A stretch of DNA of 64,000 nucleotides. Origin: Taxawa tesnikishii (nom. ined.). Its lineage: Eukaryota > Ascomycota > Dothideomycetes > Dothideales. The notes under the pieces are model-generated. The model worked only from the letters and a program-made list of their open reading frames with translations, did no database searches and had not been told where the DNA came from. Of this stretch, positions 44,196 to 54,998 are shown piece by piece. Made by a program: the position numbers and the translations under genes. Each line of letters starts with the position of its first letter. Position 1 is the first letter of the stretch. Location: positions 992,001 to 1,056,000 of the forward strand of contig JAPDRO010000010.1 of NCBI GenBank assembly GCA_030247885.1, read 5' to 3'.

Positions 44196-46047
44196 ACGTG
44201 CTTCACAAGCGAGCCGGTCACCCAAGCGAGCCGGTCAAAACGCGTACGCGACGCGTTCTTTAGCTTCTACCTCTTATTCTATAACAAACTTTGGTTATAA
44301 TGCCTTCTCAAACTGAAGGAAGAGTTTCTTTAGCCCTTCAGGCCTACAGGAGTCGCAACATCTTGTCCCTTCGCACTGCAGCGAACACCTACGACGTACC
44401 ATTCGAGACACTCCGCGAAAGACACCTTGGTATCCTTCCAAGAGCAGATATACCTGCAAACTCTCGCAAACTTACCAACGCTGAAGAGGAACTCCTTCTG
44501 CAGAGGATCCTCCAGCAGTCTGCCCAAGGATTTCCTCCTTAGCGTAGTATTGTTCAAGAAATGGTTAATACTATGCTTAGAACCAAGAATCCATCCAGTC
44601 CTCAGAGAGTTGGCAAGAACTGGGTCACCAACTTTGTCAAGAGGCATCCACAGCTTAGCAGCATCTATAATCGCAAGTTCGACTATCAAAGAGCAGAATG
44701 TGAGGATCCAAAGCTTGTTAGCTTATGGTTTAAGCTAGTGGGAGACACAATTGCGCAGTATGGTGTTGCAGATGAAGATATCTACAACTTTGATGAGACT
44801 GGCTTCCAGATGGGTGTTATTGCAACATCCAAAGTGATCACAACTTCAGAAAGGAAGGGAAGACCAAGGACAAACCAGCCAGGAAACAGGGAATGGGTTA
44901 CAGCAATCGAGGCAGTCAATGCAAAGGGTTGGGCTGTTCCACCATTCATCATCTTTGCTGCTAAGCTTCACCAGATGACCTGGTATCAAGCTGGCCTTCC
45001 AGCAACCTGGAAGATTGCTGTTAGTGACAACGGCTGGACCACAGATGAGATTGGGACCCAATGGATCCATCATTTCCATGAAAACACCAAGCATTCCTAT
45101 AGCAAATGGAGGCTCCTCATCTTTGATGGCCATGGAAGCCACCACACAGCTGAATTCAAGGACTTCTGCTTGAAGAACCACATTCTCACTTTGTGTATGC
45201 CTGCACATACATCTCATATCCTTCAGCCTTTGGATGTGAGCTGTTTTGGCCCTCTAAAGAAGGCATATGGTACTCAGATTGAGAACAAGCTGAGGCTTGG
45301 CATCAACCATATCACTAAGGAAGGGTTCCTACCAGCCTTCTTTGCAGCACACCAGCAAACTATGACTGTGGACACAATCAGATCTGGCTTCAGAGCAACT
45401 GGCCTTGTCCCTTTCAATCCTGATGAGGTACTTTCCAACCTTGGACCAGTTCCACAAGCAACACCATCACCAAGGGGCAGCCAGTCCTCTTGGGACCCTA
45501 AAACTCCAAAGACCATACCCGAAATTAAGAAGCAAGCCAACCTGATCTTGACTAAGGGTCGCAAAAGAAGAAGATCATCAGCTTCTTCAGGTGACAAACC
45601 TTTCCAACAGCTTCTGAAAGGGTTCGAGACTGTGGTCCATGATAAGGCACTTTTGATGGCTGAAGTAGCTGCACTTAGAGCTGAGAATCAGCACCAGAAG
45701 CAGAAGCGAGTACGCCGCAAAGGTTTCATTCAACAGGGAGGGTCAATGACTATCCAAGAAGGGCAGGAGGCTGTTCAGAAGAGAGTGGTTGCTGAGCAAT
45801 CAACTCCTCAAGATGAAAATATCGATCCAGCATTTCTGTCTGCGCAGCCAGAAGTGCCTCGTAAGAAGGCAACATCAAGGTGTAGCAAGTGTGGCTCTTA
45901 TGAGCATAACTATAGAACATGTAGATCATAATCCAAGTAGTTTCATGTTCTGTTCTACAGTGTTGCTCATGCAATGTGCAACTAAAGTTGAATAAGACGG
46001 AAACTTGACCGGCTCGCTTGGGTGACCGGCTCGCTTGTGAAGCACGT
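44196..46047 (+). mobile_element. pogo/Fot1-type element (family B)
   Basis: The 1,852-bp element lies between TA at 44,194-44,195 and 46,048-46,049. The inverted termini start ACGTGCTTCACAAGCGAGCC and contain a second GAGCCGGTCA repeat. Remnants of this terminus occur near 15.7 kb and 20.06 kb. Confidence 0.85.
44300..45931 (+). pseudogene. pogo/Fot1 DDE transposase, single in-frame stop
   Basis: A full-length frame of 544 codons has a single TAG at 44,540-44,542. It has an HTH (LRTAANTYDVPFETLRER), a CENP-B-type segment (VGKNWVTNF), DDE motifs NFDETGF, LLIFDGHGSHH and LQPLDVSCFGPLKK, a basic region and a C-terminal CCHC knuckle (CSKCGSYEHNYRTC). A downstream start in the remaining 456-codon frame would lose the HTH. 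Of the transposases here it is the least damaged: one base change would restore it, so it may be recently silenced. The stop is compatible with a C-to-T change. Confidence 0.85.
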
Positions 46048-46564
46048 TATCGCTATGCTTTTTGTCATCGGTTCCTGATCATTGAGCCTAACGAGATTAG
46101 GAGTAGAACCGCTTGCCACTCTTATAGAAACCTACATCAACGTTTTAGACCACTTTCGCGATATCACGACGTTCTGGTCTCTGAAGGATAGACGACTAGT
46201 GAAACAAGCCCTTCAAGATGTGAGTGAAGGTTGTCATACCTATTGCTTACTGACCGCTTGAGTCTGATTCCAAGATCAGTACGCTCGCGCGCTCGGCGCA
46301 CTCAAGATCTTAGTGGAATCCCTCACTACGCCAGACCCAGACTTCAGGAAGGCGCTACGTAGATGTCAATTGTATCACCGGGTGAGATTGACATGTCGCT
46401 ATCTACGTTCGATCACCGATTGCGGCGTTGGTTAGACAGTGCTCGGTCGAATCGATACAATGGACTTCGGAGGAAACCTTGCAAATATCCCAGGTTCGAC
46501 ACGGAAAGACACATTGGTAGCGTGGGAAAGCCGGTCATGCGGGGTATCCAATCACTAAACAGCG

Positions 46565-46680
46565 ATCTCCCTAGCTCGAATCGTTATTTACGTACCGCAA
46601 CAACAACGTAGTCGGATTCCGAATCGCTACACGTTTTCATGCACTTCGTCTCCCTATCCTTAAGAACTTCCTCTAATGTA
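46565..46680 (-). pseudogene. 3' fragment of a Fot-type transposase (same family as 50.7-52.1 kb)
   Basis: The stretch reading TACGTACCGCAACAACAACG, then GAATCGCTACACG and CACTTCGTCTCC, aligns base by base with 50,740-50,810, the C-terminal codons of the transposase there (SDSDCIVVAV). It is truncated abruptly at the terminus of a different element family at about 46,688. Confidence 0.55.
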
Positions 46681-46687
46681 GTTTATT

Positions 46688-46771
46688 AGTACCCTACGTA
46701 CTTTCCCGACGCGATACTATCCTTTACCCTAACGTACGATTTTCTAATTAGAAATAATATAAAGTTAAATA
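46688..46771 (+). repeat. RIP-altered left end of a family-D Fot element
   Basis: It matches 13,893-13,970 (ACTTTCCCGACGCGA, then ACGATTTTC) with many C-to-T or G-to-A changes. It is broken at 46,772 by the insertion of pogo element copy B. Internal sequence of the same family resumes at about 48,940. Confidence 0.65.
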
Positions 46772-46773
46772 AC

Positions 46774-48607
46774 GTAGTTCACCACCGAGCGGCCAACCAC
46801 CACCGAGTGGCCCGCCTCACCAACCTTTGCCTATTACATGTCTATTGCCTACAATGCCACCACCACGTAACGCGCAGAAGACCTACAACGAAGGCACACT
46901 GTCCCTTGCTATCCAGGCTACCCAAGCCAAGACACCAGATACTACGAGACACGCAAGCAGAGCGTTTGACGTCCCCCGAACGACGCTAAGACGACGACGC
47001 GACGGAACCCTCTCACGACGCGATACTCAGCCCAACTGCAGGAACCTTAGTAGCCTAGAAGAGGACGCAGTTGTGCGACGCATACTTGAGCTAGATGCGC
47101 GAGGGATAGGCGCTACAAGGACTATGGTCGGAGAAATGGCCAATGATCTACGCGCCGCGCGTGGGAAAGGGCCCGTTGGCAAGAACTGGGTAGACAGGTT
47201 CAAGACGCGTATCGACGATATCAAGCTTCGACGCAGCCGTCCATACGATCGTCAGCGAGCCTTGAACGAAGATGCACGCGTTATAGCGCCCTGGTTCAAG
47301 CTTGTAGAGGACACAAAGGCGAAGTACGGCATCCTGGATGAAGACACACACAACTTTGATGAGACAGGCTTCATGATGGGCGTGATAAACGCTCATATGG
47401 TCTTCACAGGCACTGAGAAGCGGAACAATCCAAAGAAGATACAGCCGGGCAACCGGGAGTGGGTTACAATCATCCAGGGCATCTGCGCTAGTGGGTGGGC
47501 TATCCCACCCTTTATCATCTTCGGCGGCAAGGTCCTCATATCAAGCTGGTACCCAGGCCTGCCTCGTGATTGGGTTATCGAGACTAGCCCTAACGGCTGG
47601 ACGTCAAATGAGCTTGCTATCAGGTGGTTAAAGCACTTTGACGCGCATACAAAGGGGCGTACTATAGGAATGTATCGTCTACTGATTGTGGACGGCCATG
47701 AGAGCCACAATAGTCACAGTTTCCACAAGTACTGTGAGGAACAGAAGATTGTTGTTCTCTGCATGCCTCCACACTCATCGCACCTGTTGCAGCCGCTTGA
47801 CGTGGGCTGTTTTGCCCCCTGAAGCGGGCGTACTACACGGAGATTGACAGCTGGTCACGGTACTCAGTCACGCAAGTCAAGAAAGAGAGCTTCTTGCCAG
47901 CCTTTCATATCGCTTTCGACAAGGCAATCACAAAGGAGAATATCCAGGCAAGCTTCAGAGGCGCTGGGTTGGTCCCCCACGACCCAGAGCGAGTGCTATC
48001 GAAGCTTGATGTGGTGCTTCGCACGCCAACACCTCCACCGGTAGAGGCCACCCTATGGGAATCCAAAACACCAGGCAACCTGCAGGAGATAGAGGCCCAA
48101 TCAACACTAGTCCGCGAGCGCATACAACAGCACAGAGAATCGCCTGTTTCACCTCTTCTGCAGGCTGTCAATTCGCTTGCCAAAGGCATAGCTATCATAG
48201 GTCATAATTCAGTGTTGCAGACCAGGGAAATCGCAGGTCTTCGCAAGGCAATAGAGGCAGCAACAGAGCAGCGCAAACGCAAGAGGAAGTATGTTCGCAC
48301 AGAGGAGAGCCTTGCAGTAGGCGACGTATTGGATCTGATTGCTGAGAAGGAGGGTGGTGGTGAGGAGGCAGCTGAACAGCCTGCAAAGAGGGCGCGCGCG
48401 CAGAGGCACTGCGGGCGTTGCGGCAAGACTGGCCACAACAAGCGCACCTGCACTGCAGAAATAGTAGATCCAGGCGATAGCGACGCTTCTGAATAGTACT
48501 GTAGTGCCTGGCAGATTGCAGCAGAGTGTAGTGGTGCGGAGGTAATAGACATGTAATAGACGCAACTTTAGTGGGGTGGGCCACTCGGTGGTGGTTGGCC
48601 GCTCGGT
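46774..48607 (+). mobile_element. pogo/Fot1-type element, copy B
   Basis: Near-identical to copy A (8,096-9,943) but in opposite orientation. The left terminus is intact after TA at 46,772-46,773, with a 2-bp difference in its ACCACCACC tract. The right terminus stops about 12 bp short of copy A's end and runs into AT-rich sequence. All encoded frames are identical to copy A. Confidence 0.85.
46854..48496 (+). pseudogene. pogo/Fot1 DDE transposase, copy B, same -1 shift as copy A
   Basis: It translates to the same two frames as copy A: MPPPRNAQK through NFDETGF, LLIVDGHESH and LLQPLDVGCFAP, then PAFHIAFDKAITKEN to the CCHC zinc knuckle HCGRCGKTGHNKRTC. The break is at C5, 47,815-47,819, where one more C would make the frame continuous, as in the 18.1-kb relative. 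No RIP-type stop codon is present, although the sequence on both sides is heavily RIP-altered. Confidence 0.8.
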
Positions 48608-48936
48608 AGTAGTAATAACTTTATATATAAAAGAATAAAAGATACTCTTATATATACTTAGGATTATATTAGTAGTAATATAGTATATAACTATATTATA
48701 AATATAATAAATAGGATCTAAGCTTACCTTTAAAATAATAGTTAATATACTAAATACTAAAGAAAATTACTATTTTTAAGTTACTATATAAACCTCTAAG
48801 ATTTAAATTATTTTATACTTAGTTTACTAGTTAATTACTAGTATTATAAGTATAGAGTATAAGGTAGTATATTAGAGGGTAAGCTTCTAGATTCGGAGGA
48901 TTCGGGAATTACGTAGACTTTTACTAAGGTATTATA
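48608..48936 (+). repeat. RIP-degraded right end of the Tc1 element
   Basis: The AT-rich sequence from about 48,745 aligns with the last 190 bp of the Tc1 copy at 12.5-13.9 kb (AACTACTAAAGAAAAT-type start, GTATAGAGTATAAGGTAGT for GTACAGAACATGGGGTGGT, terminal TATTATA for TATCATA). Almost every difference is C-to-T or G-to-A. A directly aligned RIPed/un-RIPed pair within one window. Confidence 0.75.
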
Positions 48937-48939
48937 AAC

Positions 48940-49137
48940 ATCGCGTAAACTAAGCCGCCAAGCCGCTACAAAGCTCTATAATGTGCCCGAATCAACCCTC
49001 CGCGACTAAGTAAATAGCGCAACTCTGATTGCCGAACATCGGCCCGCTGTCCAGGTTCTAACCGCGATCGAAGAAGGGGTAGTGGTCCAATACAGACTAG
49101 ACTCAGATTCGCAAGGCTTTCCGCCCTTACCGTGTCC
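48940..49137 (+). pseudogene. Internal fragment of a family-D Fot transposase
   Basis: It aligns closely with 14,008-14,205 (AAACTAAGCCGCC, AAGCTCTATAATGTGCCCGA, GTCCAGGTTCTAACCGCG) and encodes the HTH segment AAKLYNVPESTLRD. It is truncated on the right at about 49,137. Confidence 0.75.
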
Positions 49138-50664
49138 TACTCTAGTATTCCGCTCCGGATCGCGTCGCGTTCCGAAAACTTCCCCTCCCGGCCTAATGTT
49201 GACGCCACGAACCGCGTCGCGCATTTGTCCCCTAAGGAACGCATCGCGACCCCAGATTCTTGTCCCCCGCAAGAACGTGTCGTGTTCCCACTTGCACTTC
49301 CTCTGTTGTAAACTTCCGCGGTCCCAGTGATAGTGTAACTTCTTCGTATCCTGGGGTATATACGCCCTGTTAGAATCAGCCCTGAACTGATATTAGAGGA
49401 GGGTTCGCGCGCCTCCTTGGCGCGGGGTAGGTGCCTTACCAAGACATAGGAGAACTTAGGGATCCGGGAAACGGGAAACGGGAGGGAGGTCGGAGAAAAT
49501 CTCTCCCATTTCGACGTTGGATCGTCCCGTCCCGCATCCTGTGACACGACCAGAGCAATAGCAGATGGACGGTAGCCGGAGAACTCCCCGCTCTGCTCTG
49601 TCTCCATATGCAGGTTGATTCCTAAAACCCGCCTTTTGGCAGTCTTAGCCTCGTGAAACAAGCTACATCGCAACAGCGTGAGAGACGAGATCTGATCCTC
49701 GGTTTCTCGTGTTTCATCCCCTAAGCGCCGGCCCAAGATAGCACACCCTGGAGGTGTCTACGGGAAGGGCCGCTACGGCTGCTATATGCTCCGCGATAGT
49801 CCTGCTGCCTTGGGCTTGCAACCCCGCACGAAGCTGCATGTGACGATGGGATCCTGCTTCCCGCATCCCGGCGTTTGGCCATTGTTACCACGCATTCGGT
49901 CTCTTGTCCACGACCCTTCAGCGTAGTATCTTCGAAACAACTTAGTTTTACGCCTACCGTTATCATTTCCTGAATGACCACACTGTTTGTTCGGCTGCAG
50001 AACTCCACTTTGTGGTCAGCTATCCAGAGCATCTACTGTGAGCGCCGCCTGTGGCACGGTCGTAGACTGGACTAGGCGTTGGTCGTGCTCTCTAACGCTC
50101 GCGCAAGGTGTCCGCCCCGATCTGAGTGTCTGCCTGTCGCGGGTCCTACGGTCTGCGCACAGGTCACAGCGCTTCACGTCGCGCCCTGTTGTGTTGAGGC
50201 TCAATACCGTGTAGCGGCATAAACAGATGCCGCCCAGTCTTCACACTCTGCAAAGGATGCAGCGCAGTTACTGAAGCGAGATCTTGCCATCTCCAAACCG
50301 AGTTGCAACTAAGAGAACGGCAGAATCGACGCGATTCAGAGCATCGGCACCTACCCCTATAAGATGTCGGATTGTTCAGAGTGTCGCAACAGATGCGACA
50401 TGGCGATGATAGGATACTAGGCCGAATGGAGAAATGACGCAGCGGAACAGGAGCTAAGATAGAAAGGTAGGCAGGAGTCCGTGGAGCCGGGAGAGGAATC
50501 ATATACTAGGCCTGCGACATGACTGGCTTGCTTATGATGCAATTGCTTCCACGACTGCGGCGTCGTTGTAAGAGATTAGCATAGCCGTGTATTCATTGAT
50601 CTCATCACAAGACTTTCTGACTGATACCTAAGTCTATTGGACGACATTGGAGGTTTTAGTCCTA
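49138..50664. other. Intergenic/unclassified, probable mobile-element debris
   Basis: A 199-codon minus-strand frame (49,137-49,736) and several smaller ones are present, but I recognise no domain and codon content is not convincing. The sequence lies between transposon fragments and may be a decayed retroelement; no LTR pair was found. Confidence 0.3.
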
Positions 50665-52085
50665 ACGTAAACCGCGGGGTAATGCACCAGACGGGGTAGT
50701 GCACCACCGAAACACGCGCTTCTTGGATTTAACTACTATCTACGAACCGCGACAACGATACAGTCAGAATCTGAGTCGCTACATATGTTTTCAGGCACTT
50801 CATCTTCCTCATCCTCTAGCACTTCCTCAATTGCACGCTTGCGTGGTCGTCCACGTGGCTTTTTAGCGGCTGAATCCGCTTCCGCTGCCTTCGCTATCTC
50901 AAGCACTTCTTGAGTACTAAAAACGAACCTTCCCTTCAATGCGACCCGCTTTCCCTTCTTCCGGACCTTTCGCATATTGAGAAGCTTCTCCTGTTCTTCT
51001 ACCTGCTTGCGCAATGTGACGTTCGCGCTATGCGTCGCTTCAAAAGCGCGAGTCATCCACTCCGTGTAGCGCTTTACCGGAGAAGGCAGGTCCTGCGCAG
51101 CTTTGATGGCCGAGTTGAGCGCTGCGTTTGCTTCGCGTAGCTCAGTCCCATCTGGCGGTGAGCTGTCGAGTAGCGAAAGGTCCAGATCGGGTTGTTGCGG
51201 AGGTGTATGAGGTTGTTGATCTGCCGGAGTCGGCTTCGTAGGTAGCTTGTCAAGTACCGTCACAGGGCTCAGAGGCTAAAGGCCGGCACCTCTCCATCCG
51301 GCAGGGATGTTGCGAGTAGTAAGCGCCCTACCCCTTGCTCGGATGTACATTTCTGTCCATTCTACGCGCGATATGCGGCCGGAATCGACCCGTAGGGCGG
51401 CGTCGGTCTCCGAAGCTAGCGCGCGCTTTAGCGGTGCAAACACGCCAACATCGAGCGGCTGGAGTATATGCGAACAGTGAGGCGGCAGGATGAGCAAGTC
51501 GATTGCATTCCCCATGCAGAAGGCTATCACTGTCGCTGTCATATGGCTGCTATGACCGTCCATGATTAGCATTCTTCGTGTCGTAGGGTCGTCAGGCCGC
51601 GTCAAGGGCTCGAAAACGGTGATCAGCCACTGCAAACCGTGACTATCGGACGTCCAGCCGCTACTGCTAGTCGAGAACCTCCAGTCTGGAGGCGTGTGTG
51701 CAGGTATGCACGCCGTGTTGGTGTGTTTGGCCTTGAAGATAATCAAGGGTGGCACAGCTTCCCCGGCAGCGCTCACACACTCGATCGCCGTTATCCACTC
51801 TTGCCTACTTCCGATCTGCTTCCAACTCGCTGTCTCGCGCATATTAACCAACGCTCTTGATGTTTGACTCGCTCTGATTGCGAAAGCGGATCCATCCACG
51901 TTGTACACGCGTTCTGGAGGATACTGGTGTTGCAGGAAAAGCTCCGTCTCCACATCAACCCACCTCTTTACGGCGTCATGACTTGTCGCGTTGAAGCCAG
52001 CGCCATCGATCTGATGAGTCCAGGTGCCTGCGATCTCAGGACGGCAACTCATAGCGCTGTCCAGCCAGTTCTGACAAATCGGTCA
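50665..52085 (-). mobile_element. Fot1/pogo-type element, 5'-truncated
   Basis: The left end (3' of the gene) is a terminus after TA at 50,663-50,664 starting ACGTAAACCGCGGGGTAATG. The opposite terminus was not found near 52.1-52.6 kb, so the element is truncated. The first ~16 bases match the solo termini at about 20.0, 59.95 and 63.98 kb. Confidence 0.6.
50736..52085 (-). pseudogene. Fot1/pogo DDE transposase with one stop, N-terminus missing
   Basis: The frame begins within the CENP-B segment (NWLDSAM), continues through VYNVDGSAFAI, where NVDGS takes the place of NFDETG, then LIMDGHSSH and LQPLDVGVFAPLKRAL, and is interrupted by TAG at 51,276-51,278. It ends in a basic/acidic tail (KKPRGRPRKRA, an AT-hook-like motif). 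In place of the usual zinc knuckle there is SDSDSDCIVVAV. The HTH is absent. A fossil of the same family lies at 6.1-6.4 kb. Confidence 0.7.
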
Positions 52086-52099
52086 CAGATGTGATGATG

Positions 52100-52825
52100 G
52101 TCTCCTCGATAGCTACAGATGTCCGCATCGGATTTCCTTAGCCATTTGCAATACCGATGCAGGCGAAGTGGTGAAACCAGTGGCGTAAGATGCGTTGTTC
52201 ATCGGACGAACGTTCCTTCCTCCGGGTTCGAGAATGTTTGACCTGATACATGCGCTATAGCGCACGATGTTCGTCCGGCTTTACGGTTGCGTAGAGCACG
52301 CACAAGGAAGATGCCATGCGCGGTCAGTCTCTCGGGACGTTGCGTAGTTGTTTTCTTGAAGCAGCCATGACCCTCTCGATGGCAATTCCAACCCGCCTGT
52401 AGAAGATATGGCCGTAAGAATTCTTCGTTTTTATGAGGCTTTTTAGACGTTCTTGCTAGCCGCGCGCAGGATGATGAGGAGCAGATTGACGTCCATGAAG
52501 GCGTTGCGTTCTGGAAATGATGCGGAACATGCCTCGCATGCCGCGTCAATCATTGGGCAGGAACTGAAGGCGGGTCTGCTCCTTTGTTTCGTTCGTCTTG
52601 ATCTGACGTCGTAATCAGTCGAGGCCACATGCGTTTCAAGAAGACATTTTGGCATGAGGACGAAGCGTTGACTATCGATTAATGATCTGATGCATTTTTT
52701 TGGCATACAGATCGCTTGGCAGCCTGCGGAGGTTTTCCGCACCCAGCTGTGTGGATTGTTTACGCGACAAAGTGTACTTGTATACAGCAAGCAAGTTCTT
52801 TGCTTGCGGTCACCACCATCACCAA
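52100..52825. other. Intergenic, nothing recognised
   Basis: Short frames on both strands with no recognised motif. This interval separates the truncated Fot element from the broken nuclease-like gene. Confidence 0.35.
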
Positions 52826-54356
52826 ATGGCCTTGCGTGTTGTAGACTGGCTATCTACGCTCGACAGTTCTCTACTCTCGAGCCCTGACTGCACTTGCATT
52901 GCCCCATCAAGGAAGCGCAAGAGGAGCGTTTCACCCTTGGCTGGCTTCGGCAGCCCACGCGTGCCTGCGAACACTAGTTGCCGTAGGATAAAGAGGCACA
53001 CCATGTCTGGCGGTCGGTCCTAAACCTCTCAACCTCCTAACGTTCTAGATCATGTTGGAGAAGAGAGTTCTAACACCAACCAGACGAACCCGCGCTCGAT
53101 GTAGAGGTGGACCACACACCACGCCCTCGCCGGCGACACTCGCAAGCGTTCGACATACCAGCTATCCCCTTCGCTCATCATCGAAGCGTACACGCTCTTC
53201 TGCCACAAGCTCGCAAGCAGCCAGCAGCTACCATTCGAGAAAGTCATCCAGTCCGACAAAGGTCGGTGCGCTACGGGGTTGGAGAAGCCCGTCATACTGC
53301 GGACTGTACCATCAGAAGAAGGATGGGAGGAAGGTCTTCCGGAAGAGCTAGTGGTGCTAGTGAGGCAAACACGGTACTTCTCATATGGAATAGGTGCTGT
53401 GCCAAAGGAGCTAGAGGTATATCTGCAGTATACTTGGTGTGGTACGGAAAAGATACTGAATATTGGCAGTATGCCATCAAGCCAGCTTTAGGGCTCGCGT
53501 GGAATGAGAGCATGATCAGCGGAACCGATCTTTACAAGAAGCCGCCGAGAGTCATGGATCTTGACAGGGTGATCCGTCACATTCGACGATATGCCGAGTC
53601 GAGAGAAAGCGAGGCGGCCTAGAATTCAGTCGTTCATCATTCTCTCGGCTTGATGGCGCTTAGATGTGGTGCGTACGACTCGCTACTCGATTTGAACAAC
53701 ATATGCGTTGTTGCTGTCGTTCCAATCTGCATCTCATGGAGTTGTCCTAGCCCATCACTCTCCGCACATGACTAGCGCTAACTCGACAAACAGTTCTTCC
53801 GCCCGTATCTCCAGCCGAGAACTCCTCCCTCTGAACGCAGGCGGCCATACCATAAGTGGTAAGATGGTCGACTTTGCGATAGCCCTCGAACCGACAAAAG
53901 AGATGAAGATCGCTTTCCGGCACATAAAGCCTATCGTGCCCGGCCGACCACAGTCGTTCAACCAAACTGATCACTTGCCTATCGCCAACCGTCTCATCGC
54001 GGTCAGCATTGAAACGAAGCAGTCCGGAGAGGGACAGCAAGCCGCATACGGGCAGTTGAGCACCTGGCTGTTGGCGCAGTATCAGCGACTCCGATATCTG
54101 ACTGAAGAGGCGGGCAACAAAGATGTGGGGATGCCTCCGTTGCCTGTCATGGTGGTGCAAGGGCCTACGTGAAGTTTCCTAGCTGCGAAGCAGAACGAGA
54201 AGGGAGAGATGATACCGTAGGACTGCGGGACGTTTGAAGAGAGTAAGAGCAGGCTGAGTGTCTGTCAGATCTTGGCTACGTTGCTACTGCTCATGAAGTG
54301 GAGCCAGGAGGAATACAGGGCTTGGTTTGAGGAGCATGCGCTGTGTAAGCCAAAAT
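52826..54356 (+). pseudogene. Fungal PD-(D/E)XK nuclease-like protein, broken
   Basis: The start MALRVVDWLSTL followed by SPDCTCIAPSRKRKR is typical of a large fungal family with a C-terminal PD-(D/E)XK-like domain. Later pieces lie in different frames: SRKSSSPTKVGALR, EKPVILRT, DLDRVIRHIRRYAES, then KMVDFAIALEP and IAVSIETK, which hold the D and E-x-K of the nuclease-like core, and LPVMVVQGPT. The last part has TGA and TAG where Trp is expected (54,171-54,173 and 54,218-54,220). At least three frameshifts are needed. This family often occurs near mobile elements; its function is not established. Confidence 0.6.
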
Positions 54357-54998
54357 AAGGAGGTTGCTTTACCCGTGCACGAAGGAAACGTGGTCAAGAT
54401 GCAGACTTATGCTTCAGAAGGATCACGGCGATTACTTCCTGCGACTAAGGAGATCGCTCTTGCGCTTGCTTGCCGGCGCTCCGCTTCCGCCTCCTGTGGC
54501 CGCTTCTGCCTGATCTCGCCTGCTCTCATGGGGCGCATATACCACATCGCCTAATTCCAGAAGCCGTGAATTCATGACGTACTGACACGCTCTGTGCGGT
54601 GGCATTCCATGCGCGTACAGCGCCGCGAAAGCCACGTGTACGCGATCTTTTGCGGACGATCGCGTCTCCATCTTCCTACCGGTGGTGGTAGTCGAGCTCA
54701 CACTACCATCGAAACCGTCCACACGCGTGAAATACCATATTGTGCCGATCTCAATGTGTGTATCGCCCGCGTATCTACTTTGTGGATAGTGGGCATCCAT
54801 AAATGTTGAGAATGTTTACCGTGTGCTCGTATGCAAGCGGTGGTGCACCGCTGTGCCACTCAGGAGGCTCTCCAGTCATCTACACAAGGTTCATAGGCCA
54901 CATCCATTCGCTTCGTGTCTCCGGCCCATGATGTCAATAGAATGTTTCCGCGACCTCAAACAATGGCATCAGTCCTATCTACTATCGTCACAGCTTCT

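Larger units (their letters stand above)
44074..46435 (+). pseudogene. Unrecognised gene split by a transposon
   Basis: An exon-like piece at 44,074-44,139 (MVCLDSASARLVINALHALY) ends at a GTGAGC donor. After the pogo-type element (44,196-46,047), a CTAAC branch site and ATTAG acceptor precede 46,101-46,219 (LATLIETYINVLDHF), a GTGAGT...TCAG intron of about 60 bp, and 46,280-46,435 (YARALGALKILVESL). The element therefore sits inside what looks like an intron. The first junction does not keep phase as I read it, so the model is uncertain. I do not recognise the family. The 3' end runs into transposon debris. Confidence 0.3.

Noticed and set aside
8108-48607. Copies A and B as one assembly duplication
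   Set aside because: Their flanks are different and unique, and they differ by a 2-bp indel in one terminus and by the last ~12 bp of the other, so they are separate insertions.
49137-49736. 199-codon minus-strand frame as a gene
   Set aside because: No recognisable domain, no signal peptide, no splice context, and it lies in transposon debris.
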